A DNA stretch of 64,000 nt. Source: Sphingomonas sp. IW22 (GTDB lineage: Bacteria > Pseudomonadota > Alphaproteobacteria > Sphingomonadales > Sphingomonadaceae). Location: the NCBI RefSeq assembly GCF_041321155.1, contig NZ_JBGGWB010000001.1:1302001-1366000 (forward strand), written 5' to 3'. Made by a program: the position numbers and the translations under genes. Positions 28,750 through 37,174 of the stretch are shown here, piece by piece (the first letter of the stretch is position 1; each line of letters begins with the position of its first letter). A model generated the notes under the pieces. It had not been told where the DNA came from. It made no database searches and saw nothing but the letters and a program-made list of their open reading frames with translations.

Positions 28750-29878
28750 ACGGCGTCATTTCGCCCAGAAACTCGGCCTCCTGCTCGATGGCCAGGCGTT
28801 CGCGCATGACGAAATCGGCCACCGCGCGGCGAAAGGACGGATCGGGGATGTAATGCGCCGACCATGTGGCGACGGGCGCATAGCCGCGCGCCAGCTTGTG
28901 TTCACCCTGCGCCCCGGCCTCTACCCGCGCCAGCCCGCGCGCGATCGCGGCGTCGATCGCCTGATAATAGCACAGCTCGAAATGCAGGAAGGGCACGTCC
29001 TCGGTACAGCCCCAGTAGCGGCCATAAAGCGCATCGTCGCCGATCAGGTTCAGCGCCCCCGCAATCGGCCGCCCGTCCCGCTCCGCCAGGATCAGCAGCA
29101 CCCGGTCGCCCATCTCCCGCCCCAGCAGCGAGAAAAAGGACCGCGTCAGATAGGGGCGCCCCCATTTGCGCGCGCCAGTGTCCTGGTAAAATGTCCAGAA
29201 GGCATCCCAATGCGCCTCGGTCAGCTCTGCCCCGCTCAGGTGGCGAATCGTCAGCCCCTCCACCGCCGCCGCGCGTTCCTTGCGCAGCGTCTTGCGCTTG
29301 CGGCTGGCCAGCGCGGCGAGGAAATCGCCGAAGCTGGCATAGCCGTCATTGGCCCAGTGGAACTGGACCCCCTGCCGCACCAGCCACCCCGCCGCCTCGA
29401 ACGCGGGCAGTTGCGCTTCGTCGAGAAACGTCGCGTGGGCCGATGACAGGCCATTCTGGTCCACCACCGCCTCGATCGCGGCGATCAGCGGCGCGGCATC
29501 CGCCCCTTCACGCAGCAACAGGCGCGGGCCCGGCACGGGGGTAAAGGGCACGGCGAGTTGCAGCTTGGGGTAATAATTGCCCCCGGCGCGCTCCCATGCG
29601 TCGGCCCAGCCATGGTCGAACACATATTCGCCCTGACTGTGCGTCTTGGCATAAGCAGGCGCGATTGCCGCCGGGCGGCCATCGGCACCATCGACGATGA
29701 TCGGAAGCGGCGTCCAGCCGCTGCGCCCGCCCACCGATTCCGAGCGTTCGAGGATCGAGAGAAAGGCGTGGGACAGGAACGGATTGCCCGCCCCGGCGCA
29801 TGCATCCCACTCTGCCGCGGGTACCGCCGACACACCGCGCGCGATGCGTGCCAGCACTTCGTTTTCGGTCACAGCCAT
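28733..29878 (-). CDS. GNAT/FemAB-like N-acyltransferase (DUF482 family)
   Basis: The protein has 381 residues. NPFLSHAFLSILERS near the N-terminus and HWANDGYASFGDFLAALASR, KRKTLRKER and YYQAIDAAIARGLARVEAG are landmarks of the DUF482 family, annotated as peptidoglycan-recognition or GNAT-type proteins with two tandem acyltransferase domains. It likely transfers an aminoacyl or acyl group, but the acceptor is unknown. The ATG at 29878 overlaps the end of the corA gene by ten bases, so the two are translationally linked. Confidence 0.85.
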   Translation of the reverse strand: MAVTENEVLARIARGVSAVPAAEWDACAGAGNPFLSHAFLSILERSESVGGRSGWTPLPIIVDGADGRPAAIAPAYAKTHSQGEYVFDHGWADAWERAGGNYYPKLQLAVPFTPVPGPRLLLREGADAAPLIAAIEAVVDQNGLSSAHATFLDEAQLPAFEAAGWLVRQGVQFHWANDGYASFGDFLAALASRKRKTLRKERAAAVEGLTIRHLSGAELTEAHWDAFWTFYQDTGARKWGRPYLTRSFFSLLGREMGDRVLLILAERDGRPIAGALNLIGDDALYGRYWGCTEDVPFLHFELCYYQAIDAAIARGLARVEAGAQGEHKLARGYAPVATWSAHYIPDPSFRRAVADFVMRERLAIEQEAEFLGEMTPFRKSG

Positions 29879-30834
29879 TTCAGCGCCTTGAACCGTGCAT
29901 AAAGCGTCCCGCACAGCACCGCGATGACCGCCAGCACGATGAAATAGGCGCCGCGGACCCGCAATTCGGGCATGTAATCGAAATTCATGCCGTAAATGCC
30001 CGCGATCGCCGTCGGCACCGCCAGTATCGCGGCCCATGCCGCCAGCTGGCGCGTGATCGTGCCCTGTCGCTGCTGTTCGAGCAGGTTCGACACTTCGAAC
30101 ACCTGGCCCAGCACTTCGCGCAGCGTCGCGGTCATTGATTCGACCCGGCGGACATGGTCCAGCACATCCTTGAAATAGGGGCGGATGTCGCTGTCGATAC
30201 ACGGCAGGTCCAGATTGACCAGCTTGCCCACCACTTCCCCCATCGCGGCGATATTGCGCTGGAAGCGGATCAGCTGCCGGCGAAAGGTGAACAGGCGCCC
30301 GACCTGTTCGCGGTCCAGAAAGCTGTCCAGCGTCGATTTCTCGATCTCCAGCACGCATTCCTCGACCTGATCGACGATCGGCAGGTAACCGTCGACGATG
30401 AAATCCAGAATGGCGTGCAGCACATAATCGGTGCCGCGACGAAGCATGGCGGGCGCGGCCTCCAGATCGCGGCGAAGCGTGGTGTGCGCCCGCGCCGATC
30501 CGTGGCGCACGCTGATGACATGGTGCTTGCCGACGAATATCGCGGTTTCGCCGTAGCGGATGTGATCGCCGTCCAGATGCGCGGTGCGGGCGACGACGAA
30601 CAGCTGTTCGCCGTAAACGTCGATCTTTGGCAACTGGTTCGCCTTGACCGCATCCTCCACCGCCAATGGGTGCAGGTGATAGCGTTCGGCCAGGATGCGC
30701 AGCTCCTTTTCATCCGGTTCGAACAGGCCGATCCAGACGAATTCATCGTCACCGTGACATTCGGGCATGTCGTCGAGCGCGACCGGCCCCACCACCTTGC
30801 CCGCGCGATAGAGAGTTGCCGCTACGACCGTCAT
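29869..30834 (-). CDS. corA: CorA family magnesium/cobalt channel
   Basis: The protein has 321 residues. It has a long cytoplasmic N-terminal domain and two C-terminal helices. The signature GMNF is in AIAGIYGMNFDYMPEL at the end of the first helix and forms the pore filter. It imports Mg2+ (and Co2+/Ni2+). Start at 30834; 159 bases separate it from the divergent telA-like gene. Confidence 0.95.
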   Translation of the reverse strand: MTVVAATLYRAGKVVGPVALDDMPECHGDDEFVWIGLFEPDEKELRILAERYHLHPLAVEDAVKANQLPKIDVYGEQLFVVARTAHLDGDHIRYGETAIFVGKHHVISVRHGSARAHTTLRRDLEAAPAMLRRGTDYVLHAILDFIVDGYLPIVDQVEECVLEIEKSTLDSFLDREQVGRLFTFRRQLIRFQRNIAAMGEVVGKLVNLDLPCIDSDIRPYFKDVLDHVRRVESMTATLREVLGQVFEVSNLLEQQRQGTITRQLAAWAAILAVPTAIAGIYGMNFDYMPELRVRGAYFIVLAVIAVLCGTLYARFKALKWL

Positions 30835-30993
30835 GCAACGTCTATCTGGGCATCGCCGGGCGTGCGTGCAATCGTCATTTGGCGACGCCGCCCGGCGAAT
30901 GGCTTGCCTATGCTGGTGTGTTGATTATCTAATACAGTTGAAGCCCGGCGCGAACGCGGTCATCGTCGTGTTCAAGCCGCTTGGAGGGATTGA

Positions 30994-32193
30994 ATGGCGA
31001 CCGACACGACGACTGCCGAACCTGCGCTCAAGCTGACGCCGCCTGACCCGGTGCCGCCGGTCGCGCCGACGCAGGCCGCCGGGCTGGTGCCGGTGGATGA
31101 AGGCAAGAAGTCCGAACTGGACGCGCGCGTTGATGCGTTCATCGACGATCTGGTGGCGCAGGATGTGAACTCGCCCGAATTCGGCAAGCGTGTCGATGCG
31201 ATCGCGGCGATGGGCAACAAGGAAATCCGCGACGCGGCGGGCCAGTCCAACCGCTTTCTCGACCGGCCGGTGCGCGCGATGGATCAGGAATCGGGCGTCG
31301 GCGCCGACCTGCTGGCGCTGCGCCGCACGGTAGAGGATCTCGATCCCGGCGCGCGCGGCGACCTGATGACGCGCAAGAAGCTGTTCGGCATCCTGCCCTT
31401 CGGCAACAAGATGCGCGACTATTTCGAGGGCTATCAGTCCGCGCAGAGCCATATCGCCGCGATCCTGAAGCGCCTGCAATCGGGCAAGGACGAATTGTTG
31501 ATGGACAATGCCGCCATCGACACCGAACGCGCGAACCTGTGGACCGCGATGGGCCGGCTGGAACAGATGATCCACCTGTCCAAGGCGATGGACCAACGGC
31601 TTGAGGACAAGGCGAACGAACTGGACCACAGCGATCCGGCCAAGGCAAAGGCGATTCGCGAAACCGCGCTCTTCTACACCCGCCAGCGCACCCAGGACCT
31701 GCTGACGCAGATGGCGGTGACGGTGCAGGGTTATCTGGCGCTGGATCTGGTCAAGAAGAACAATGTCGAGCTGGTAAAGGGCGTCGACCGCGCGTCGACC
31801 ACCACCGTCTCCGCGCTTCGCACGGCGGTGACGGTGGCGCAGGCGCTGACCAATCAGAAGCTGGTTCTGGAACAGATCACCGCGCTGAACACCACGACGG
31901 CTGGGCTGATCGAATCGACCGGGAATCTGCTGAAATCGCAGACGGCGCAGATTCACGAACAATCGGCCAGCTCGACCATCCCGCTGGAGACGCTGCAACG
32001 CGCGTTCCAGAACATCTATGACACGATGGACGCGATCGACAGCTTCAAGCTGAAGGCGCTGGACAGCATGAAGACCACCGTCAACACGCTGGGTCAGGAA
32101 GTCGAGCGATCCAAGGGCTATATCGCCCGTGCCGAAGGGGCCGCCCAGAATGCGGGCGGCGGCGGTCAGGCATTCCGGCTGGAGGCGCTGTGA
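30994..32193 (+). CDS. TelA-like toxic-anion resistance protein
   Basis: The protein has 399 residues with GGAGG before the ATG. It is largely alpha-helical, with the TelA family core FGNKMRDYFEGYQSAQSHI and DLVKKNNVELVKGVDRASTTTVSALRTAV segments. TelA was named for tellurite resistance in plasmids, but chromosomal copies are linked to envelope stress. The next gene starts in its stop codon (GTGA) and encodes a membrane protein, a pairing like XpaC-TelA in Firmicutes. Confidence 0.9.
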   Translation: MATDTTTAEPALKLTPPDPVPPVAPTQAAGLVPVDEGKKSELDARVDAFIDDLVAQDVNSPEFGKRVDAIAAMGNKEIRDAAGQSNRFLDRPVRAMDQESGVGADLLALRRTVEDLDPGARGDLMTRKKLFGILPFGNKMRDYFEGYQSAQSHIAAILKRLQSGKDELLMDNAAIDTERANLWTAMGRLEQMIHLSKAMDQRLEDKANELDHSDPAKAKAIRETALFYTRQRTQDLLTQMAVTVQGYLALDLVKKNNVELVKGVDRASTTTVSALRTAVTVAQALTNQKLVLEQITALNTTTAGLIESTGNLLKSQTAQIHEQSASSTIPLETLQRAFQNIYDTMDAIDSFKLKALDSMKTTVNTLGQEVERSKGYIARAEGAAQNAGGGGQAFRLEAL

Positions 32194-32894
32194 GCCAGGT
32201 CGACGAACAGATTGCCCGCGCCAGCGAAGCACTGGAGCGCGCCCGGTCGCGCCGCTCCAGCCTGTCGCAGCGCAGCCGCCGACGGCGGGAGGGGACGATC
32301 GTCCGCCGGGTCGGCGCGATCGCGCTGGCCGATGGCATTATCATCGCGCTGGCGCTGGTCATCGGATCGTTCGTGCCGCTGGGCGCGGTCGGCGCGATGA
32401 TCGTCATGGCGCTGCTTGTCGCCACCACGCTGGTCATCGCCTTAGCCCGGACCGACACAGCACCGACGCCCGAAAAGCTCGCGGAAACGCCAATCAAGGC
32501 GCTGCCGCTGCAAACCGAACAATGGCTGGAGGGACAACGCCTGGCCCTGCCCGCCCCGGCACGCACTTTGGTCGATTCGATCGGGGTGAAGCTTGAGACG
32601 CTGGCACCGCAGCTGGAGCGCATCGACGACCGCGAACCGGCCGCGGCGGAAGTGCGAAAGCTGGTGGCCGAACAGCTGCCCGAACTGGTCAACAGCTATC
32701 GCCGCGTGCCCGAACCGCTACGCGGCACCGAACGCAACGGCCAGACGCCCGACGCGCAACTGGTCGAGGGGCTGCGTGTCATCGATCAGGAAATCGCGAC
32801 GATGACGGCGCAACTGGCGCAGGGCGATCTCGACCTGCTGGCCACGCGCGGGCGCTACCTGCAAATCCGCTATCAGGGCGACGAGGGAGTCTGA
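32190..32894 (+). CDS. Two-helix membrane protein, TelA partner (XpaC-like arrangement)
   Basis: The protein has 234 residues, starting with a GTG that overlaps the telA stop. A basic N-terminus (RARSRRSSLSQRSRRRR) is followed by two close hydrophobic segments (about 42-60 and 64-85) and a helical C-terminal domain. The order and topology match XpaC, the usual partner of TelA, although sequence similarity cannot be judged by eye. Its last 22 bases overlap the convergent serine hydrolase gene. Confidence 0.75.
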   Translation: MSQVDEQIARASEALERARSRRSSLSQRSRRRREGTIVRRVGAIALADGIIIALALVIGSFVPLGAVGAMIVMALLVATTLVIALARTDTAPTPEKLAETPIKALPLQTEQWLEGQRLALPAPARTLVDSIGVKLETLAPQLERIDDREPAAAEVRKLVAEQLPELVNSYRRVPEPLRGTERNGQTPDAQLVEGLRVIDQEIATMTAQLAQGDLDLLATRGRYLQIRYQGDEGV

Positions 32895-33955
32895 GGCTCC
32901 CCGCGCTCGGCGGCGGGGACGATGCCGTCGGCGACCAGCGCGTGCAGCGCGTCGATATGGCCGCCCTCCCGCGCGGCGGTGGCGTCTGATGTCATCACGA
33001 CCGTCAGCTTCAGATCGGGCAGGATGTAGATCATCTGCCCGCCATAGCCCCAGGCAAAGCGCACCGGATGGCCGCGCATGTCGCCGATGAACCAGCCATA
33101 GCCGTAACGCTGTCCGCTCCACGGCGACACGGTGCGCGGGGTCCAGCTCTGTTCGATCCATTCGGCGGGCACGATCCGCTCGCCGTCGATCACGCCGCCC
33201 AGCCGGTACAACTCGCCAAAACGCGCCATGCCGCGCGGGCTGACGCGCATTTCGTTGCCGCCGAAGTAAATCCCCTGCGGATCGCGCGACCATGCCGGAA
33301 TGGTAATGCCCAGCGGCTCCGCCAGCCAGTCTCGCGCCAGCGCCAGCGTCGTGCGCCCCGATGCCCTGGTCAGCATCGCCGATAACAGGTGCGTGCTGCC
33401 CGTCGAATACAGCATCCGCCCGCCCGGCTCATCGACGAACGGCCGCGCCAGCGCATATCGCACCCAGTTGGAGCTGGTCACCCAGCGCCCGTAATTCGGC
33501 CCCGACGTGCGATCCAGCCCCGCCTGCATCGACAGCAGATTGCCGACCGTGACACGCGCCAGCCGGGGATCGGGATCGGCGGGCGCATCCGCTTTCAAAA
33601 CCGACAGCACCGGTTGCTCTTTTCCCTTCAGCACGCCGCGCGCGATGGCGATGCCCACCAGCGCGGACATTACCGATTTGGACGCCGACTTGATGTTGAC
33701 CGCCCGACCGAGCGGGGGCCCACCGTTGAAGCGATGTTCGGCCAACGCCCGCCCGTCCCGGATCACGATCATCGACCGGATGCGCGGCAGGCGCGAGGCG
33801 GCTTGAACCGTGCGCTCCAGCATCGCGGGGTCCAGGCCGGTGGTCGCCGCCGTCCGCTCGGCTTGGGCGGGTGCCGGCGGCTGAGGCTGGGGCGCGGCGT
33901 TACAGGCGGCGGGCAATGTCAGCGACAGCGCGGCGAACAGGCGAAACGGGGTCAT
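32873..33955 (-). CDS. Lipoprotein serine hydrolase (beta-lactamase family)
   Basis: The protein has 360 residues from the ATG at 33955, behind GAGGGGGG. A lipobox is present (SLTLPAACNA). SASK in NIKSASKSVMSALVG supplies the active serine and lysine, YSTGSTHLLSAMLT the tyrosine, and GYGGQMIYI replaces the usual KTG/HTG strand. It resembles esterase or class C beta-lactamase-like enzymes of periplasmic location. No substrate can be assigned. Confidence 0.85.
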   Translation of the reverse strand: MTPFRLFAALSLTLPAACNAAPQPQPPAPAQAERTAATTGLDPAMLERTVQAASRLPRIRSMIVIRDGRALAEHRFNGGPPLGRAVNIKSASKSVMSALVGIAIARGVLKGKEQPVLSVLKADAPADPDPRLARVTVGNLLSMQAGLDRTSGPNYGRWVTSSNWVRYALARPFVDEPGGRMLYSTGSTHLLSAMLTRASGRTTLALARDWLAEPLGITIPAWSRDPQGIYFGGNEMRVSPRGMARFGELYRLGGVIDGERIVPAEWIEQSWTPRTVSPWSGQRYGYGWFIGDMRGHPVRFAWGYGGQMIYILPDLKLTVVMTSDATAAREGGHIDALHALVADGIVPAAERGEPQTPSSP

Positions 33956-34263
33956 GCCCCCCTCAATGCACCGCCCGCCGCTTTTCTCCTGCCACGGCCC
34001 AAAGCCGGCCCCGCACTGGGCCTTAGCCCCGTAAATCCGGGCCGCGGGCTTTCGCCCCATGCGCGGATGCGAATAAATCCTGCTGGCGTGCCAAAAACCG
34101 TGAGTGCGCCGCCGTGCGCCAACATGCGCAGTCGCCAGCCTTCTGATCGATCGCGCGAGGCGCGGTCCAAAAAGGGCGCGTTGGCACCAAGCGCCGCCCA
34201 TCGCTGTCCCGGAGCTATCACGCTGCCAAGGCGTTGACGGCGCGCAATCACAAGGAACCCACC
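33956..34263. other. Intergenic region, divergent promoters
   Basis: This 308-base gap between the serine hydrolase (left) and the DUF3597 gene (right) shows no convincing gene. It contains a GGCCC/GGGCC inverted repeat near 33998-34022 and AT-richer patches near 34068 that could be promoters. Nothing more can be assigned. Confidence 0.4.
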
Positions 34264-34737
34264 ATGAGCATCCTGGGCAAGATCAAGACCGCCATTTTCG
34301 GCAGCGGCGGCCCCTTGAGCGACAATTATCTCGGCAACCGCAACAACCGCCCCGCTGCTCCCCCGGCCGCACCGCAAGCGTCGCCCCGGCCCGCGCCGGC
34401 GCAGCCAAGTGCGGCGCCTGCGCCGAAACCCTCGCCGGCACCGACGCCTGCCCCGGCCCAGCCCGCAGCACCGGCACCCGTCGATCCTGAAACGGCAATC
34501 GCACGCATTGCCCAGGCCAAGGGTAATCCCGACCTCAACTGGAAAACGTCGATCGTCGACCTGATGAAGCTGCTCGACCTCGATTCCAGCCTTGCCAACC
34601 GTAAGGAGCTGGCGACCGAACTCGGCTATCAGGGCGCGACCGACGGCAGCGCGGAAATGAACATCTGGTTGCACCAGGCGGTGATGCGCGAACTGAGCAA
34701 GAGTGGCGGTGCGGTACCGGCCAATCTGAAGGACTGA
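34264..34737 (+). CDS. DUF3597 domain protein
   Basis: The protein has 157 residues. After MSILGKIKTAIFG it has an Ala/Pro-rich linker of about 60 residues (repeats of PAP), then the conserved DUF3597 domain (WKTSIVDLMKLLDLDSSLA, RKELATELGYQG, MNIWLHQAVMREL). The function is unknown; the family is found near outer-membrane and stress genes, and its C-terminal domain resembles peptidoglycan-binding folds. It is followed by a strong hairpin. Confidence 0.85.
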   Translation: MSILGKIKTAIFGSGGPLSDNYLGNRNNRPAAPPAAPQASPRPAPAQPSAAPAPKPSPAPTPAPAQPAAPAPVDPETAIARIAQAKGNPDLNWKTSIVDLMKLLDLDSSLANRKELATELGYQGATDGSAEMNIWLHQAVMRELSKSGGAVPANLKD

Positions 34738-34742
34738 TGCCG

Positions 34743-34776
34743 GGCGGGAGGGCCGGACAACCGGCCCCCCCGCCTT
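34743..34776 (+). terminator. GC-rich terminator-like hairpin after the DUF3597 gene
   Basis: GGCGGG-A-GGGCCGG, ACAA loop, CCGGCCC-C-CCCGCC form a 13-pair stem with one mismatch starting 5 bases after the stop. Only TT follows, so it is rated below the other terminators. Confidence 0.6.
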
Positions 34777-34854
34777 CACATCGGAAGGCGTGCGCGACCA
34801 GTTGCCAGGCCTAAGGAGGACCGCGTCCCGCGAGGTCGGTTGTGATACCCCGAC

Positions 34855-35517
34855 CTAAAGCCCTTCGCGAACCTCAAGGGCGCGGGCGAATACCGCCTCG
34901 AACATTTCCGCCGTCAGTCGGCCGGTGTTCTGGTTGTAGCGCGAACAATGATAGCTATCGATCAGCACCTGTCCGCCGGGCATGCGGTGTTCGGCCAGAT
35001 GCCCGAACTTGGCCTTGGGCAGCTTGCCGCCCAGCACCTTGACCGCCGACTGGTGCGCGATCTGGCCCAGCGCCACGAACACGCGCGGACTGGGCAGCGC
35101 GGCGATCTGTCCTTCGAGGAACGGGCGACAGGTGCGGATTTCCTCCGGGGTCGGCTTGTTTTCGGGCGGCAGGCATTTGACCGCGTTGATGATGATCGCG
35201 CCTTTCAGCGCCAGCGTATCATCGGGCCGCGCCAGATACTCACCCTCGGCAAGTCCGAATTTCTTCAGCGTATCGAACAGCAGCACGCCGGCATGGTCGC
35301 CAGTAAAGGGCCGCCCGGTGCGATTGGCGCCATGTTTGCCCGGTGCCAGCCCGACAATGCCCAGCCATGCCTGGGAATCGCCGAATGCGTTGACGGGGGA
35401 ATTCCACCAATCGGGATATTCGACGCGCAGCGCCTCTCGGAAAGCGACCAGGCGGGGGCAGCGCGGGCAATCGCGCGGCGGCTCGGTATCGGGGATGGGG
35501 CTTGGCGCGAACATCAT
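34855..35517 (-). CDS. Uracil-DNA glycosylase, family 5 (UdgB)
   Basis: The protein has 220 residues. Motif A GLAPGKHGANRTGRPFTGD has the family 5 form with alanine instead of the catalytic Asp/Glu of families 1 and 4. Motif B is HCSRYNQNTGR. Four cysteines for an iron-sulphur cluster occur in CPRCPRLV and in AVKCLPPENKP with TCRPFL. Family 5 enzymes remove uracil and hypoxanthine from DNA. ATG is repeated at 35517 and 35514; either could be the start. It is divergent from folK with about 14 bases between. Confidence 0.92.
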   Translation of the reverse strand: MMFAPSPIPDTEPPRDCPRCPRLVAFREALRVEYPDWWNSPVNAFGDSQAWLGIVGLAPGKHGANRTGRPFTGDHAGVLLFDTLKKFGLAEGEYLARPDDTLALKGAIIINAVKCLPPENKPTPEEIRTCRPFLEGQIAALPSPRVFVALGQIAHQSAVKVLGGKLPKAKFGHLAEHRMPGGQVLIDSYHCSRYNQNTGRLTAEMFEAVFARALEVREGL

Positions 35518-35531
35518 GCGGCGATAGGCGC

Positions 35532-36035
35532 GTGGGCGTGGGCCATGCAACCTATCTGATCGCGCTCGGCTCGAACCGGCCGGGTCGCCACGGCCGCCCC
35601 GCGAATACGCTGCGCGCGGCCGCCGGCGTGCTGCCGGGACGCGTAACCGCAATGTCGCCGATGATCGACAGCGCACCCATCGGTCCGTCGATCCGCCGCT
35701 ATGCCAATGCGGTGCTGCTGCTTGAAAGCGACCTCTTACCCGATGCGCTGCTGACCACACTCAAGCGGATCGAGCGCGATTTCGGTCGCCGCGCGGGGCG
35801 CCGCTGGGGCACACGCGTGATCGATCTGGACATCATCCTGTGGTCGGGGGGCCGATTCGCGAACAGGCGACTGACGGTGCCGCACATGGCCTTTCGCACC
35901 CGCGACTTCGTCCTTGGCCCCGCCGCGCGCATCGCGCCGCGCTGGCGCGATCCGGTGACAGGCCTGAGGCTGGCGCAATTGCGCGCACGCCTTGGGCGAC
36001 ACCGCCCGGTTGACCCCGGCCTTCTGCGCCCCTAG
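35532..36035 (+). CDS. folK: 2-amino-4-hydroxy-6-hydroxymethyldihydropteridine pyrophosphokinase
   Basis: The protein has 167 residues from the GTG at 35532 (35538 is an alternative). ALGSNRPG at the start, then RRWGTRVIDLDIILW with the Mg-binding Asp pair, and PHMAFRTRDFVLGP are HPPK motifs. It transfers pyrophosphate from ATP to 6-hydroxymethyldihydropterin in folate synthesis. The gene is compact and ends 38 bases before tRNA-Lys. Confidence 0.93.
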   Translation: MGVGHATYLIALGSNRPGRHGRPANTLRAAAGVLPGRVTAMSPMIDSAPIGPSIRRYANAVLLLESDLLPDALLTTLKRIERDFGRRAGRRWGTRVIDLDIILWSGGRFANRRLTVPHMAFRTRDFVLGPAARIAPRWRDPVTGLRLAQLRARLGRHRPVDPGLLRP

Positions 36036-36073
36036 GTGGGCGCGCACGCTGGCCCTGTCCGGCGTAATGGTGC

Positions 36074-36149
36074 GGGTCCGTAGCTCAGTCGGTAGAGCAA
36101 GCGACTTTTAATCGAGAGGTCCCGGGTTCGAGCCCCGGCGGACCCACCA
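36074..36149 (+). tRNA. tRNA-Lys (TTT anticodon)
   Basis: The acceptor GGGTCCG pairs with CGGACCC, the T-arm loop is TTCGAGC, and the anticodon loop CTTTTAA holds TTT. The encoded CCA is at the 3' end. Confidence 0.97.
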
Positions 36150-36267
36150 TCCTATCCCCTTTCGCGAATCACCTATGATGCAGCGCGTTTGACGCGGTTC
36201 GATACGCGCGCCTGCTCGATCAGGGCGTGCCGCATGCTTTCGATGACGATGTGGGATGGTCCGGTGT

Positions 36268-36283
36268 TGGATGCCCCGCGTGG
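36268..36283. repeat. attL core, 16-base direct repeat
   Basis: TGGATGCCCCGCGTGG here is identical to 46369-46384 (end of tRNA-Gln). Only these 16 bases match; the flanks diverge on both sides. The chance of such a match at the outer end of the element is very small. Confidence 0.85.
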
Positions 36284-36697
36284 GTGTGACAAAGATACGT
36301 CTTTCAACGCCTTAGCTTGGCTACCCGCTCGACATGATTGGCGGATTTCCGTTATCTGCGAATTGGTTTTGGCTAACCGTTGCGGGCATCCCGCCTCCGG
36401 CCCGCACCCGGCCGACGCGACGCCTTCGCCTCGCCGTGGAAGGGTCAACCCTTCCGGCTGGAACCGTGGCTGGAAGGGTCAAAAGCCAGCAAATCTGCGT
36501 CGTTGGAAGGGTTGGAAGGGTTGCGCGTACCCCTCGCACGTATGCGGGCGCGCGTGTGCGCCTGTGCGCGCACGTAGGAACATACCCAATAACCCTTCCA
36601 ACCCTTCCAAGCTTCCAAAAGCTATCAAATCAAAATGCTGGAAATGCCCGGAAATCTGCCGTTTTCGCGCATATCCGAAACAAAAGGCAAGGTCTCT
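36284..36697. repeat. Repeat-rich left end with GGAAGGGT cluster
   Basis: No gene is convincing in this stretch. The octamer GGAAGGGT or its complement occurs eight times between 36438 and 36741 (36438, 36448, 36472, 36505, 36514, 36592, 36601, 36734), with a ninth 7-of-8 copy near 36713. Two sets form stems: 36438-36445 with 36448-36455 (2-base loop), and the 20-base perfect arms 36503-36522 and 36591-36610. The last copies lie inside the start of the next gene. They could be iterons or operators. Confidence 0.75.
36503..36610. repeat. Large inverted repeat with perfect 20-base arms
   Basis: TTGGAAGGGTTGGAAGGGTT (36503-36522) and its exact complement AACCCTTCCAACCCTTCCAA (36591-36610) flank 68 bases that contain a further GTGCGC/GCGCAC palindrome. 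In single-stranded DNA or RNA this would make a long hairpin; as duplex DNA it is a paired array of two direct repeats on each side. Confidence 0.85.
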
Positions 36698-37174
36698 ATG
36701 ACGCTTCCAATGCCCTTCCAAGTGGAGTCAGCAACCCTTCCAATTGCGCTGCCGCCCGGTTTCGAGCGCTTCTATCGTGCACAGCTGCGGCGCGTCGTCG
36801 GATCGCGTCTAAGTAGCCGAGCGATTTTCGAAGCATATGCTTCTTGGGCTGCATCCGCTGGTGAACCGGGGATCACGTTCAGCAAGCTTCGTAAGATGAT
36901 GGCGCTGCTCGGTCATCGCCATATCCAGTCCAATGGCGTCCATTACGCTGACGTCGGGTTTTCAAGCGACTTCCCCGACGTACCAGACAGCCTTCGCACT
37001 GGGCTTGGGGGCGTAGTCGGCGGGGCGACAGCGTTCGCGTCGGCGGATGCTCTATTGCAGAGGGTCGACGCTCTTCTCGCGGCGCTCTTGGAGCTTCGTC
37101 ATGAAGTTATCGCGGGCAGAGATGCTCGTGATCCAGTGGCAGCAGCGCGCCGCACCCTACGTTTGGCCGAATGA
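36698..37174 (+). CDS. Winged-helix-like orphan protein (possible replication or primase-associated domain)
   Basis: The protein has 158 residues from the ATG at 36698, preceded by GGCAAGG. Residues about 23-85 (FYRAQLRRVVGSRLSSRAIF, EAYASWAASAG, KLRKMMALLGHRHIQSNGVH) resemble the C-terminal winged-helix of phage-satellite primases and related replication proteins, where a similar AYxxWxxxxG and a late GHRxxxSNG-type turn appear. No catalytic primase or helicase motif is present. It lies between the two repeat clusters, which might be its binding sites. This is inference; the protein is otherwise unrecognised. Confidence 0.6.
   Translation: MTLPMPFQVESATLPIALPPGFERFYRAQLRRVVGSRLSSRAIFEAYASWAASAGEPGITFSKLRKMMALLGHRHIQSNGVHYADVGFSSDFPDVPDSLRTGLGGVVGGATAFASADALLQRVDALLAALLELRHEVIAGRDARDPVAAARRTLRLAE

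Noticed and set aside
36173..36448. Minus-strand frame of 91 codons crossing attL, ending in ARVSNRVKRAAS
   Set aside because: It would read from inside the element into the flank and has no start signal or family. It might be the tail of an older gene, but that cannot be shown.
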